Assembly (NCBI RefSeq): GCF_013377255.1
Contig: NZ_CP016614.1
Coordinates: 1,682,501-1,746,500, forward strand
Origin: Mannheimia granulomatis
Lineage (GTDB): Bacteria > Pseudomonadota > Gammaproteobacteria > Enterobacterales > Pasteurellaceae
Direction: 5' to 3'
DNA: 64,000 nt
Position numbers and translations under genes: made by a program. Under the pieces are notes generated by a model. That model was not told the DNA's origin. It worked only from the letters and a program-made list of their open reading frames with translations, and did not search any database. Shown in pieces: positions 1-8,248 of this stretch. The stretch's first letter is position 1, and each line of letters opens with the position of its first letter.

Positions 1-663
1 TTTATTAACAGTAGTTTGTCCATATAAAGCTAGTTGTGCAATCAATTTAGACACATTTTGCGGAGTGAAAAACTCTCCACCAGATTTACCAGCATTTGCT
101 GCATAGTTTGAAATCAGAAACTCATAAGCATCACCAAACAAATCAATTTGATTATCTTCAAAACGACCAAAATCGAGTTCCGCTACGCCTTTTAATACCG
201 CAGCAAGACGTTTACTTTTTTCACTGACACTACTGCCCAATTTACTTGATCTTGTATCAAAATCAGCAAATAAGCCTTTAATATCTTGTTCCGATGGATA
301 ACCTACAGCAGAACTTTCAATAGCCTCAAAAATCTCAGCCAATTCAGTATTGAGTGCCTGATTTTGGTGTGCAGTTTTTGCTACATTTTTAAATAACTGA
401 CTTGGATAAATAAAATAGCCTTTGGTTTTAATCGCATCTTCTTTAATGCCAAATGCATCAATTTCTTCATCGGAATAGGTAGAATAATCAACACTTTCAT
501 CACCGTTAGCGATATATTCTGCAAAATTTTCACTAATAAATCGGTAAAACAATGTGCCTAATACATATTGCTTAAAATCCCAACCATCTACCGCTCCACG
601 AACTTCGTTTGCAATTCGCCAGATTTGACGCTGGAGTTCTGCTCTTTGTTGAATAGTTGCCAT
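1..663 (-). CDS. hsdM: Type I restriction-modification methyltransferase subunit HsdM (3' part missing)
   Basis: This is the first 221 codons of a DNA adenine methyltransferase of a type I restriction system; the rest lies beyond the left edge. HsdM binds SAM and, with HsdS, methylates the bipartite target site. My translation starts MATIQQRAELQRQIW and has the helical HsdM N-terminal domain (about residues 8-150), then the entry to the methylase domain with the family motif GEFFTP at residues 196-201. Family members are around 500 residues, so over half is unseen. The ATG at 663-661 is the start; no stop occurs before the edge. hsdS and hsdR would be expected to the left, but that cannot be checked here. 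The N-terminal domain and GEFFTP motif make the family call firm. Confidence 0.9.
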   Translation of the reverse strand, partial: MATIQQRAELQRQIWRIANEVRGAVDGWDFKQYVLGTLFYRFISENFAEYIANGDESVDYSTYSDEEIDAFGIKEDAIKTKGYFIYPSQLFKNVAKTAHQNQALNTELAEIFEAIESSAVGYPSEQDIKGLFADFDTRSSKLGSSVSEKSKRLAAVLKGVAELDFGRFEDNQIDLFGDAYEFLISNYAANAGKSGGEFFTPQNVSKLIAQLALYGQTTVNK

Positions 664-693
664 TTATTTGTTCCTAATATTACTCGTATACTA

Positions 694-762
694 AAGCGGT
701 CGAATTTCCCCAAATTTTTGCACATTGTTTATTTGCAAAATTCTCTGAAAAAACGACCGCTT
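694..762. repeat. Inverted pair of uptake signal sequences between gyrA and hsdM
   Basis: AAGCGGTCG at 694-702 faces its exact complement CGACCGCTT at 754-762, with 51 bases between. These are Actinobacillus-type uptake-signal cores. The pair lies between the gyrA stop and the hsdM start on the same strand and could fold as a long-loop terminator for gyrA, though the loop is large and the role is inferred. Confidence 0.55.
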
Positions 763-774
763 GTTTGAGTGAGA

Positions 775-3468
775 TTATTCTTCTGTTGATGTTTCTACAT
801 TTTCCGCGTTTTCAACTGCTTCGATGTTTTCATCATCTTCTTCAGGCTCGCACACTCGTTCTAAACTCACAACATGTTCATCTTCTGCGGTACGAATAAT
901 GCGAACGCCTTGGGTATTTCGTCCAACTAGGCTGACTTCAGCAACCCTTGTGCGAACTAGTGTGCCGGCATCGGTAATCAGCATAATTTGGTCGGTATCA
1001 AACACCTGAACTGCCGCAACCACTTTACCATTACGTTCATTCACTTTGATAGAAACCACACCTTTTGTTGCACGAGATTTCACCGGATATTCGCCAATGA
1101 CGGTACGTTTACCGTAGCCGTTTTGGGTGACAGTTAAAATATCGCCTTCGGTGCGAGGAATGACCAATGAAACCACGCGGTCGGTGTCTAGGCTCACGCT
1201 GGTTGAATCTTCCGCTTCCTCATTTTCAATTTCGATGATTTCTGCGTCTTCAATTTCATCACTTGAAATTTCGGTAGTAGCAAGTTTGATACCACGTACA
1301 CCTGTTGCGGTACGGCCCATTGCACGCACGGCTTTTTCTGCAAAGCGAACCACTCGACCTTGTGCCGAGAACAACATAATTTCGCTTTCGCCGTCTGTGA
1401 TGTCCACACCGATTAATTCATCGCCTTCGCGAAGTTTTAATGCAATTAGACCGCTTGATCTGACGTTGCTGAATGCATCTAACGAAACTTTTTTCACCAC
1501 ACCACTTGCGGTTGCCATAAAGATAAATTTATCTGCTGAGAATTCGCCGTTTGGAATCGGGAGAATCGCGGTAATGCGTTCGTTTTCTTCTTTCACTAAC
1601 GGCAGAATATTCACAATCGGCGTACCACGTGCACCGCGGCTGGCTTGCGGTAATTGATACACTTTTAACTGATATAAACGACCGCGGCTTGAGAAGCAGA
1701 GGATCGTATCATGAGTGTTGGCCACCAATAGTTTTTCGATAAAGTCGTCTTCTTTCATTTTCGTTGCAGACTTACCTTTACCACCACGGCGTTGAGCTTC
1801 GTAGTCAGATAACGGTTGATATTTCACATAGCCTGCGTGAGAAAGTGTTACTACCACATCTTCTTGGGCAATTAAATCTTCAATGTTAATGTCGCCAGAG
1901 GCTGCGGTAATTTCAGTACGACGTTCATCGTTAAAGGTCGCCTTAACCAGCTCTAATTCCTCACGAATTACTTCCATTAAACGCTCAGCACTGTTTAAAA
2001 TACGCAATAATTCGCCAATTTCAGTGAGTAACTCTTTGTATTCTTCAACGATTTTTTCGTGTTCTAAGCCTGTTAAACGGTGTAAACGTAATTCCAAAAT
2101 CGCACGGGCTTGGGCTTCTGATAAATAATATTGACCATCACGTACGCCTAAGTTTTCCGGTAAATCTTCCGGACGAGAGGCATCCACCCCTGCGGCTTCT
2201 AACATTGGGGCAACATTTCCTAATGCCCAAGGGCGAGCTAATAAGCCTTCACGCGCTTCTTCAGCCGTTTTTGAGGCACGGATTAATTCAATAACAGGAT
2301 CAATATTCGCTAATGCAATCGCTAAACCTTCTAAAATATGTGCACGTTCACGCGCTTTGCGTAATTCAAAAATCGTACGGCGAGTAACGACTTCGCGGCG
2401 GTGTTTCACAAAGGCTTCGATAATTTGCTGTAAATTCAACACTTTTGGCTGACCGTTATCAAGGGCAACCATGTTGATACCAAAGGTGACTTGCATTTGG
2501 GTTAAAGAATAAAGGTGATTTAACACCACTTCGCCCACTGCATCACGTTTGATTTCAATAACAATTGAGATACCTTTTTTGTCCGAATAATCATCAATTT
2601 TACTAATGCCTTCGATTTTCTTATCTTTTACAAGCTCGGCAATTTTTTCGATGAGTTTGGCTTTATTCACTTGGTACGGCAGCTCGGTAACCACAATTTG
2701 CTCACGGCCTTTATCGGTAGTTTCCACACTTGCTTTCGCACGCACATAAACTTTACCACGACCGGTACGATAAGCTTCTTCAATCCCTTTGCGACCATTG
2801 ATAATTGCTCCCGTTGGGAAATCCGGCCCCGGAATGTATTGCATTAACTCTTCAACACTAATATTTTCATTATCAATGTATGCCAAGCAGCCATCCAGCA
2901 CTTCGCCTAAATTGTGAGGCGGAATATTGGTTGCCATACCCACTGCAATCCCGGAAGAACCGTTTACCAATAAGGCAGGAATTTTGGTTGGAAGTACGTC
3001 AGGAATCATCTCTTTGCCATCGTAGTTTGGCGAGAAATCCACTGTCTCTTTATCAAGATCGGTTAATAATTCCTGCGTAATTTTTTGCATACGCACTTCG
3101 GTATAACGCATTGCCGCCGGTGCATCACCGTCAATTGAGCCAAAGTTACCCTGCCCGTCAACTAACATATAACGTAATGAGAACGGTTGTGCCATACGCA
3201 CAATAGTGTCATACACCGCAGAGTCACCATGCGGGTGATATTTACCGATAACATCACCCACCACACGGGCTGATTTTACGTGTGGTTTATTATAGGTATT
3301 GCTATTTTGATCCATTGAAAATAGTACACGGCGATGAACCGGCTTTAAACCGTCACGCACATCAGGCAATGCACGCCCAACGATAACCGACATGGCATAG
3401 TCAAGGTAAGAGGTTTTTAATTCGTCCTCAATACTTACGGGGATAATATCTTTGGCTAATTCGCTCAT
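775..3468 (-). CDS. gyrA: DNA gyrase subunit A
   Basis: GyrA is the breakage-reunion subunit of DNA gyrase and introduces negative supercoils with GyrB. The 897-residue product is full length. The catalytic tyrosine is Tyr122 in MRYTEV, and the quinolone-resistance region reads HPHGDSAVYD with Ser83 and Asp87, the susceptible residues in E. coli numbering. The GyrA-box QRRGGKG that drives DNA wrapping is present at the start of the C-terminal beta-pinwheel domain. The protein ends in a strongly acidic tail of about 30 residues. The start ATG at 3468 follows a GGAAATT-type weak ribosome site. It is transcribed on the minus strand toward hsdM and probably forms its own unit. Identification is secure. 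Confidence 0.98.
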   Translation of the reverse strand: MSELAKDIIPVSIEDELKTSYLDYAMSVIVGRALPDVRDGLKPVHRRVLFSMDQNSNTYNKPHVKSARVVGDVIGKYHPHGDSAVYDTIVRMAQPFSLRYMLVDGQGNFGSIDGDAPAAMRYTEVRMQKITQELLTDLDKETVDFSPNYDGKEMIPDVLPTKIPALLVNGSSGIAVGMATNIPPHNLGEVLDGCLAYIDNENISVEELMQYIPGPDFPTGAIINGRKGIEEAYRTGRGKVYVRAKASVETTDKGREQIVVTELPYQVNKAKLIEKIAELVKDKKIEGISKIDDYSDKKGISIVIEIKRDAVGEVVLNHLYSLTQMQVTFGINMVALDNGQPKVLNLQQIIEAFVKHRREVVTRRTIFELRKARERAHILEGLAIALANIDPVIELIRASKTAEEAREGLLARPWALGNVAPMLEAAGVDASRPEDLPENLGVRDGQYYLSEAQARAILELRLHRLTGLEHEKIVEEYKELLTEIGELLRILNSAERLMEVIREELELVKATFNDERRTEITAASGDINIEDLIAQEDVVVTLSHAGYVKYQPLSDYEAQRRGGKGKSATKMKEDDFIEKLLVANTHDTILCFSSRGRLYQLKVYQLPQASRGARGTPIVNILPLVKEENERITAILPIPNGEFSADKFIFMATASGVVKKVSLDAFSNVRSSGLIALKLREGDELIGVDITDGESEIMLFSAQGRVVRFAEKAVRAMGRTATGVRGIKLATTEISSDEIEDAEIIEIENEEAEDSTSVSLDTDRVVSLVIPRTEGDILTVTQNGYGKRTVIGEYPVKSRATKGVVSIKVNERNGKVVAAVQVFDTDQIMLITDAGTLVRTRVAEVSLVGRNTQGVRIIRTAEDEHVVSLERVCEPEEDDENIEAVENAENVETSTEE

Positions 3469-3578
3469 TGAAATTTCCTAATTTTATTGGTAAAAGAGCC
3501 TTAAACCGCTATGGTTAAATCAGGCGAAAAATTGTCGTAAGTATAGCATAAAAAGCAACAAAAAGGGGGAACAAGCGG

Positions 3579-3956
3579 TTATTTTTCGGTAAAACGCGGT
3601 TTTGCCGGCATTCTTAACGCAATTCGCTCACGATTTGTAGCTAATGCGGTTTCAGTCGGCTCATAATCAAGCCAAAGTGAGGAATCTTCCGGCAAGTTCT
3701 CAGCCCAGAAATATTGCACATTAAAGCCTCTTGCCAAGCACTCTTCATGCAGTAAATCGTAACGTTTTTTCAAAAAAGCGAGTTTATTGAAGAAAAAACG
3801 AACATGTCCTTCGCCTAATTTATAATCTTCCGGCTGACCTTTTAAGCTGAACTTACCTTTCGCCACCGCATTAGGGACACGAGTAAGTTCGCGGTGTTCC
3901 GCCAATAAATGTTGATCGCACAATTCCGCGGGCGGAACAAGGTTAATTCGAGTCAT
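3579..3956 (-). CDS. Pyrimidine dimer DNA glycosylase / endonuclease V (T4 DenV-like)
   Basis: The 125-residue protein resembles phage T4 endonuclease V, a glycosylase/AP-lyase that starts repair of UV-induced cyclobutane pyrimidine dimers. The N-terminus MTRINLVPPAELCDQHLLAE can be aligned with T4 DenV without gaps. The catalytic N-terminal Thr2 (after Met removal) is kept, as are Arg3, Glu23, Arg22 and Arg26, which in T4 DenV carry out catalysis and DNA contacts. The motif LGEGHVRFFFNKLAFLKKRY matches the DenV LGAGHVTFFYDKLEFLRKR segment. It is slightly shorter than the 138-residue T4 protein and differs at the C-terminus. It lies between gyrA and ubiG, divergent from ubiG with a 63-base gap. 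Homologues are known from some Pasteurellaceae and other bacteria. Family assignment is firm; activity is inferred. Confidence 0.88.
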   Translation of the reverse strand: MTRINLVPPAELCDQHLLAEHRELTRVPNAVAKGKFSLKGQPEDYKLGEGHVRFFFNKLAFLKKRYDLLHEECLARGFNVQYFWAENLPEDSSLWLDYEPTETALATNRERIALRMPAKPRFTEK

Positions 3957-4019
3957 TGTGATTTTCCTTTTAGACTAAATACGTTATAGTAACAGCCAAA
4001 TTTACCATAGGAATAGCTT

Positions 4020-4733
4020 ATGCAAAATGTCGACCAACAAGAAATTACAAAATTTGAAAAAATGGCACAAACGTGGTGGGAGCCTAACGGCAGTTTCAAG
4101 CCAATTCATCTACTTAATCCCCTTCGTTTAGCCTATATTTTAGAAAAATCGAACGGTTTATTCGGCAAAAAAGTACTAGATGTCGGTTGTGGCGGTGGCA
4201 TTTTAAGTGAAGCGATGGCGAAACAAGGAGCGATTGTCACCGGCATTGATATGACCACCGAACCGCTTGAAATTGCCAAACAGCACGCCAAACAAAGTGG
4301 TTTGGAAATTGACTACCAACAGACCACAATTGAAAATTTTTTGGAAAAAATGACCGCTTGTCAGGCTGAAAAATTTGATGTGATTACCTGTATGGAAATG
4401 CTGGAACACGTGCCAAATCCGCTGTCCATTATCCAGAGCTGCAAAGCGTTGCTAAAACCAAACGGTATTTTGTTTTTCTCCACCATCAACCGTACCTTTA
4501 AAGCTTATATGTTGGTAATTATTGGGGCAGAATATGTGTTAAAAATGTTACCTAAAGGCACCCACGAATTTGAAAAATTTATTAAGCCCGCGGAATTATT
4601 GGCATGGTGCGATGAAGCCAATTTACGCTGTGATGAGATGAAAGGCTATCATTTCAACCCATTAACCGAAAAATTCCGGTTAAATAATGATGTGAGCTGT
4701 AACTATATTGCCACGCTTAAAATCAACAATTAA
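4020..4733 (+). CDS. ubiG: Ubiquinone biosynthesis O-methyltransferase UbiG
   Basis: UbiG carries out both O-methylations of ubiquinone biosynthesis using SAM. The 237-residue protein has the class I methyltransferase glycine motif VLDVGCGGG at residues 52-60, the acidic residue after strand 2 (GIDMTTEPLEIA), and the UbiG signature around EMLEHVPNP. Length is close to the E. coli enzyme (240). The ATG at 4020 follows GGAATAGCTT. A perfect uptake core at 4353-4361 lies inside the gene and is read as Thr-Ala-Cys. The gene precedes ttcA on the same strand with a 62-base gap containing no obvious terminator, so the two may be cotranscribed. Confidence 0.96.
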   Translation: MQNVDQQEITKFEKMAQTWWEPNGSFKPIHLLNPLRLAYILEKSNGLFGKKVLDVGCGGGILSEAMAKQGAIVTGIDMTTEPLEIAKQHAKQSGLEIDYQQTTIENFLEKMTACQAEKFDVITCMEMLEHVPNPLSIIQSCKALLKPNGILFFSTINRTFKAYMLVIIGAEYVLKMLPKGTHEFEKFIKPAELLAWCDEANLRCDEMKGYHFNPLTEKFRLNNDVSCNYIATLKINN

Positions 4734-4795
4734 CTTGCAAAATAGCACGAAATCTTTACTATACACCGCTTATTTCTCAGCCTATATAACAGATT

Positions 4796-5734
4796 ATGAC
4801 AGACGAAACCCAACAAAAAGACAAAAAAATTACATATAATTTCAATAAGTTACAAAAACGCTTACGCCGAAATGTGGGTAATGCGATTGCCGATTTTGGC
4901 ATGATTGAAGAAGGCGACCGAGTCATGGTTTGCTTATCCGGTGGTAAAGATAGCTACACGTTATTAGATATTTTGCTAAATCTACAACAAAGTGCACCGG
5001 TCAATTTCAGTGTGGTTGCGGTGAACTTAGATCAAAAACAGCCGGGGTTCCCTGAAGATGTGCTGCCTCGCTATTTAGAAAGCATCAGCGTGGAATATAA
5101 AATTGTGGAAGAAAATACTTACGGTATCGTGAAAGAGAAAATTCCGGAGGGAAAAACCACCTGCTCGCTCTGCTCACGACTTCGTCGTGGCATTTTATAC
5201 CGTACCGCGACAGAATTAGGAGCAACCAAAATCGCATTAGGACATCACCGTGACGATATGCTTGCCACCTTATTCTTAAATATGTTCTACGGTGGCAAAA
5301 TGAAAAGTATGCCGCCAAAGCTCATTTCTGATGACGGCAAACAGATTGTGATCCGCCCTCTCGCGTATTGTAAAGAAAAAGATATTATTAAATACGCTGA
5401 AGCCAAGCAATTCCCGATTATCCCGTGTAACCTGTGCGGCTCACAACCGAATCTTCAGCGCCAAGTAGTGAAAGAGATGCTAAACACTTGGGATCGCCAA
5501 TACCCGGGTAGATTAGAAACCATGTTCAGTGCCTTACAAGATATTGTGCCATCTCATTTATGCGATCCAAACTTGTTTGATTTCAAAGGCATTAAACACG
5601 GCCAAATGATTGACGGCGTAGAAGGCGACACCGCATTTGATAATATTAAAATTGAAGCAAAAACCTTCTTAGATGAAGATGATGATAACAACTTTGCTGA
5701 AGCGGGTGTAATTCAATTTAAAGCGATTAATTAA
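4796..5734 (+). CDS. ttcA: tRNA 2-thiocytidine(32) synthetase TtcA
   Basis: TtcA thiolates cytidine 32 of certain tRNAs in an ATP-dependent reaction that uses an iron-sulfur cluster. The 312-residue product has the PP-loop SGGKDS at residues 48-53, one CxxC at Cys123/Cys126 (CSLCSRLRRG) and a second at Cys211/Cys214 (PCNLCGSQ), together providing the family's cluster ligands. Length matches the family (E. coli 311). The ATG at 4796 is the only sensible start. The C-terminal tail is rich in acidic residues. A single uptake core follows the stop. Identification is secure by motif and length. Confidence 0.96.
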   Translation: MTDETQQKDKKITYNFNKLQKRLRRNVGNAIADFGMIEEGDRVMVCLSGGKDSYTLLDILLNLQQSAPVNFSVVAVNLDQKQPGFPEDVLPRYLESISVEYKIVEENTYGIVKEKIPEGKTTCSLCSRLRRGILYRTATELGATKIALGHHRDDMLATLFLNMFYGGKMKSMPPKLISDDGKQIVIRPLAYCKEKDIIKYAEAKQFPIIPCNLCGSQPNLQRQVVKEMLNTWDRQYPGRLETMFSALQDIVPSHLCDPNLFDFKGIKHGQMIDGVEGDTAFDNIKIEAKTFLDEDDDNNFAEAGVIQFKAIN

Positions 5735-5776
5735 CTTCCAAGCGGTTAAATTTCCCCCCAAATTTGCAAATTTCCT

Positions 5777-5810
5777 AAAAAAGCGCCCTATCAGATGTTC
5801 CGATAGGGCG
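5777..5810 (-). terminator. Rho-independent terminator downstream of malM
   Basis: CGCCCTATC (5784-5792) and GATAGGGCG (5802-5810) form a perfect 9-bp stem with a 9-base loop. Read on the minus strand the stem is followed by six T residues (A-run at 5777-5782), so it should end the malK-lamB-malM transcript. It lies 70-100 bases past the malM stop. Confidence 0.8.
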
Positions 5811-5879
5811 TTGATGGCAAGTAACCATCACACGATGACAAGAAGAATACCCATGAAAAAAACAATTATGAACTGTGAA

Positions 5880-6776
5880 CTAATTTGAACTTACATTTTT
5901 CAAGAAAATTTGGCGTGGTGAAGTTAATCCTAATTTTTCTGCCTCATTAACCAAATTCATCGCTTTATTAATATCTTTCGATTTAATGGCTTTCATTACC
6001 GCTTGATTAAAATAGTCCTCCGTATCTTTATCTACCGCTGTCTTTATAGCCATTGAACTGTCTTTTTTCACCATTCGAACTGTCGTTTGCCCTACCGATG
6101 TTGATGATTTGTTTGAGCTGAAAATGTCTGTTGGCAAGCCAATAAATTTAGTGCCGTTTGAACCTAACACATTAATATGAATTTGACCGTTTAAACTGTG
6201 GGTCACTTCGATATCATTAATAGCCGGCGGTTGTTTTCCCGTTGCTTTCGCATAGACTTTTGCAGGATGGGGCATCATGGTTGTTTTCGCCAAATCTTGC
6301 TGCGTAGTATAAATTAATAAGTAAATATATTCTTGGTTCATTGCAGGGGTTAAATTAAGCTCTGCACCCAAACGATTTCCTTTCAAACCCCGCTCTTCCA
6401 GTAATTTAAATGTAGAAGAGGGATAAGTTGCCGCCACATTAAAGTGACTATCTAGCACAACAACCGTAGGCACAAAAACATTTTTATCAATTACTAGACT
6501 TTCTATTTCAATTTCTACAGTTCCTTGATTTGCCGGAATGCGATAAGCGGCAATAGGGCTTTCAATACCTGCAAAAGAGGCAGTAAATGCCTTCTTTTGT
6601 TTTTCAGTTAAATCTGTTTTTACCGTTTGCGAGAACGGAACATCCTGCCATTGAAGTTGAGCAATCTCAGATGAATTAATATAAATAGGCTTAACTGCCG
6701 AGCCAGTTGCGATACTTGATGGAACCACTAAAAGATAGGAGAATAAAAGCGCTGTAGAAAGAAGAATTTTTTTCAT
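5880..6776 (-). CDS. malM: Maltose operon periplasmic protein MalM
   Basis: MalM is a periplasmic protein of the maltose regulon whose biochemical role is still unsettled. The 298-residue product has a signal peptide (MKKILLSTALLFSYLLV, cleavage expected near residue 23-25), a beta-rich N-terminal region with conserved PFSQTVKTDL and SPIAAYRIP segments, and a low-complexity, Ser/Thr-rich linker before a helical C-terminus. Length matches E. coli MalM (306). It is last in malK-lamB-malM, 109 bases after lamB, with an intercistronic hairpin between them and a terminator beyond its stop. The call rests on order plus sequence features; the family is weakly conserved, but the position is decisive. 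Confidence 0.88.
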   Translation of the reverse strand: MKKILLSTALLFSYLLVVPSSIATGSAVKPIYINSSEIAQLQWQDVPFSQTVKTDLTEKQKKAFTASFAGIESPIAAYRIPANQGTVEIEIESLVIDKNVFVPTVVVLDSHFNVAATYPSSTFKLLEERGLKGNRLGAELNLTPAMNQEYIYLLIYTTQQDLAKTTMMPHPAKVYAKATGKQPPAINDIEVTHSLNGQIHINVLGSNGTKFIGLPTDIFSSNKSSTSVGQTTVRMVKKDSSMAIKTAVDKDTEDYFNQAVMKAIKSKDINKAMNLVNEAEKLGLTSPRQIFLKNVSSN

Positions 6777-6844
6777 CTTAACCTCTTAAAATCGCGAAAA
6801 TATTGTGTTAATCAGATTCTTAATATCATCAATTTATAAATAGC

Positions 6845-6867
6845 GGGGAGGCAAAAGAACCTTCCCC
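6845..6867 (-). other. Intercistronic hairpin between lamB and malM
   Basis: GGGGAGG at 6845-6851 pairs with CCTTCCCC at 6860-6867 with one bulged base and an 8-base loop. It lies just after the lamB stop and before malM. There is no clear T-tract on the minus strand, so it is more likely an mRNA-stabilising or partial attenuation structure than a full terminator. Confidence 0.5.
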
Positions 6868-6885
6868 ACAGTAATAAGTTGATGA

Positions 6886-8157
6886 TCACCACCAGGCTTC
6901 AAATTGAACGCCAGTAATAAACTCCCCATCTTTAGCCTTGTAGCCTGCATCTGTGCGAGCTTGAGTGTTGAATTTATCATTCCAATGTGCATAGGTACCA
7001 AATACGCGGATCGCAGGACGAGCCCAAATACTGTTACCGGCTTGCCATTGTTGTGCAATAGTATATTTCACTAAGTCATTTTTCTTGCCCGTTGCTTGAT
7101 CTTTAATGCGATCGTAACCAACTTCCAATAATGTACTCATTGTATCGTTCCATTTGTACATTGGACGGATACCTGCAGAATACCAAGTTTTGCCTTTTTT
7201 ATTATCTAAGTCTGTTTTTTCGTAGATTAAAGCATACATAACTTCAACGTTCTCACTCGCTTGTACTACGCCTTGGTTGATTAAACGAAGCATATTGCCT
7301 TTATTATCTGCCAAAGAACCTTGTGCGTGGCCGTTATTCCAAGAAGTCATCGAATCGGTTGCATACTGTGCGGTAAATTTATTAAAACCACCAAAGAAGT
7401 TACCTTGAGTATATTCTGCTGTTACCATATAACCATTTTTAGTGGCTTTATCATTATTGAGTTTTGTACCGTCTTTAGTATGTGCATTACCGTAATCAAA
7501 GCCTAGTTCTAATGATCCGTCTTTCCATAGTTCAATACCGGCTAAACGAGCGTCAAAAATATCGTTATATACATCTTTTTTCGCATTACGATTGGCTACA
7601 TAGGCTTTTTTAACATAGTCATAGTAATAAGAAAATGCACCATCTTTCTCTGTATCGCGGGTAACCGCTAAAGAGAGTTTACCGAAGCCTAAATCAATAT
7701 TTTCAACCCCTGCTCCCGGTCCTGAAATATCCCAGTAATAGAAGTCGTTCATATGTACATCGTGACGTTGGTAGAAACGTTTACCTGCCCATAAAGTTGC
7801 GCCTGGTAAGCTATCCGCAAAATTTTTAAACTGTACGTTTAATTCACGTAATGCCGGACTGGTTTCTGTCCAGTCGTTATTATGAAGTGCCCCACCATAA
7901 GCAAGGTTTGTATCAAAGTAGACAGCTTTTTCACCACTTTTAAACAATTCCTGCCCTAATTTTAATTCTGCATAAGTATCTGATTCATTACCTAAACGGT
8001 ATTTTGAGCCACCGCCGTTTACAGTAAAAGCGGATTGCTCACCACCACCTGATGTCCAACCGATACCTGAACGTGCATAACCATGGAACTCGACCGCTGA
8101 TACACTTGCTGCAAACATTGCACCACTGATTGCAACTGCTAAGACTGTTTTTTTCAT
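6886..8157 (-). CDS. lamB: Maltoporin LamB
   Basis: LamB is the trimeric outer-membrane channel for maltose and maltodextrins. The 423-residue protein has a signal peptide ending near ASVSA (about residue 20), the mature N-terminus VEFHGYARSGIGWT characteristic of maltoporins, many alternating amphipathic strands expected of an 18-stranded barrel, and a C-terminal Trp (GVQFEAWW) as required for barrel assembly. It follows malK by 91 bases on the minus strand with a hairpin in the gap, and precedes malM. A GAGAGG Shine-Dalgarno lies just before the ATG at 8157. Regulation is expected from the MalT/CRP control region upstream of malK. Identification is secure. Confidence 0.96.
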   Translation of the reverse strand: MKKTVLAVAISGAMFAASVSAVEFHGYARSGIGWTSGGGEQSAFTVNGGGSKYRLGNESDTYAELKLGQELFKSGEKAVYFDTNLAYGGALHNNDWTETSPALRELNVQFKNFADSLPGATLWAGKRFYQRHDVHMNDFYYWDISGPGAGVENIDLGFGKLSLAVTRDTEKDGAFSYYYDYVKKAYVANRNAKKDVYNDIFDARLAGIELWKDGSLELGFDYGNAHTKDGTKLNNDKATKNGYMVTAEYTQGNFFGGFNKFTAQYATDSMTSWNNGHAQGSLADNKGNMLRLINQGVVQASENVEVMYALIYEKTDLDNKKGKTWYSAGIRPMYKWNDTMSTLLEVGYDRIKDQATGKKNDLVKYTIAQQWQAGNSIWARPAIRVFGTYAHWNDKFNTQARTDAGYKAKDGEFITGVQFEAWW

Positions 8158-8200
8158 AATAGAACCTCTCTTAATATTTGGTTTTGCTTAGGTTAAATTA

Positions 8201-8225
8201 TTAGGGGATAGAAAATATCTCCTAA
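8201..8225 (-). other. Intercistronic hairpin between malK and lamB
   Basis: TTAGGGGATA at 8201-8210 and TATCTCCTAA at 8216-8225 form a 10-bp stem with one G-U wobble and loop GAAAA. On the minus strand it is followed by TAATTTAA rather than a clean T-run, so it looks like an mRNA-processing, stabilising or partial attenuation element upstream of highly expressed lamB. Confidence 0.5.
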
Positions 8226-8248
8226 AATCAGTAAATAAATTGAAATTG

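Noticed and set aside
1127..1657. A 176-codon open frame on the plus strand opposite gyrA.
   Set aside because: It lies wholly antisense to a secure gene, is Ser/Thr/Ile-rich as expected for reversed coding frames, and has no convincing ribosome site or family features.
2709..3300. Possible quinolone-resistance changes in gyrA.
   Set aside because: Ser83 and Asp87 are both the susceptible residues, so there is nothing unusual to report.
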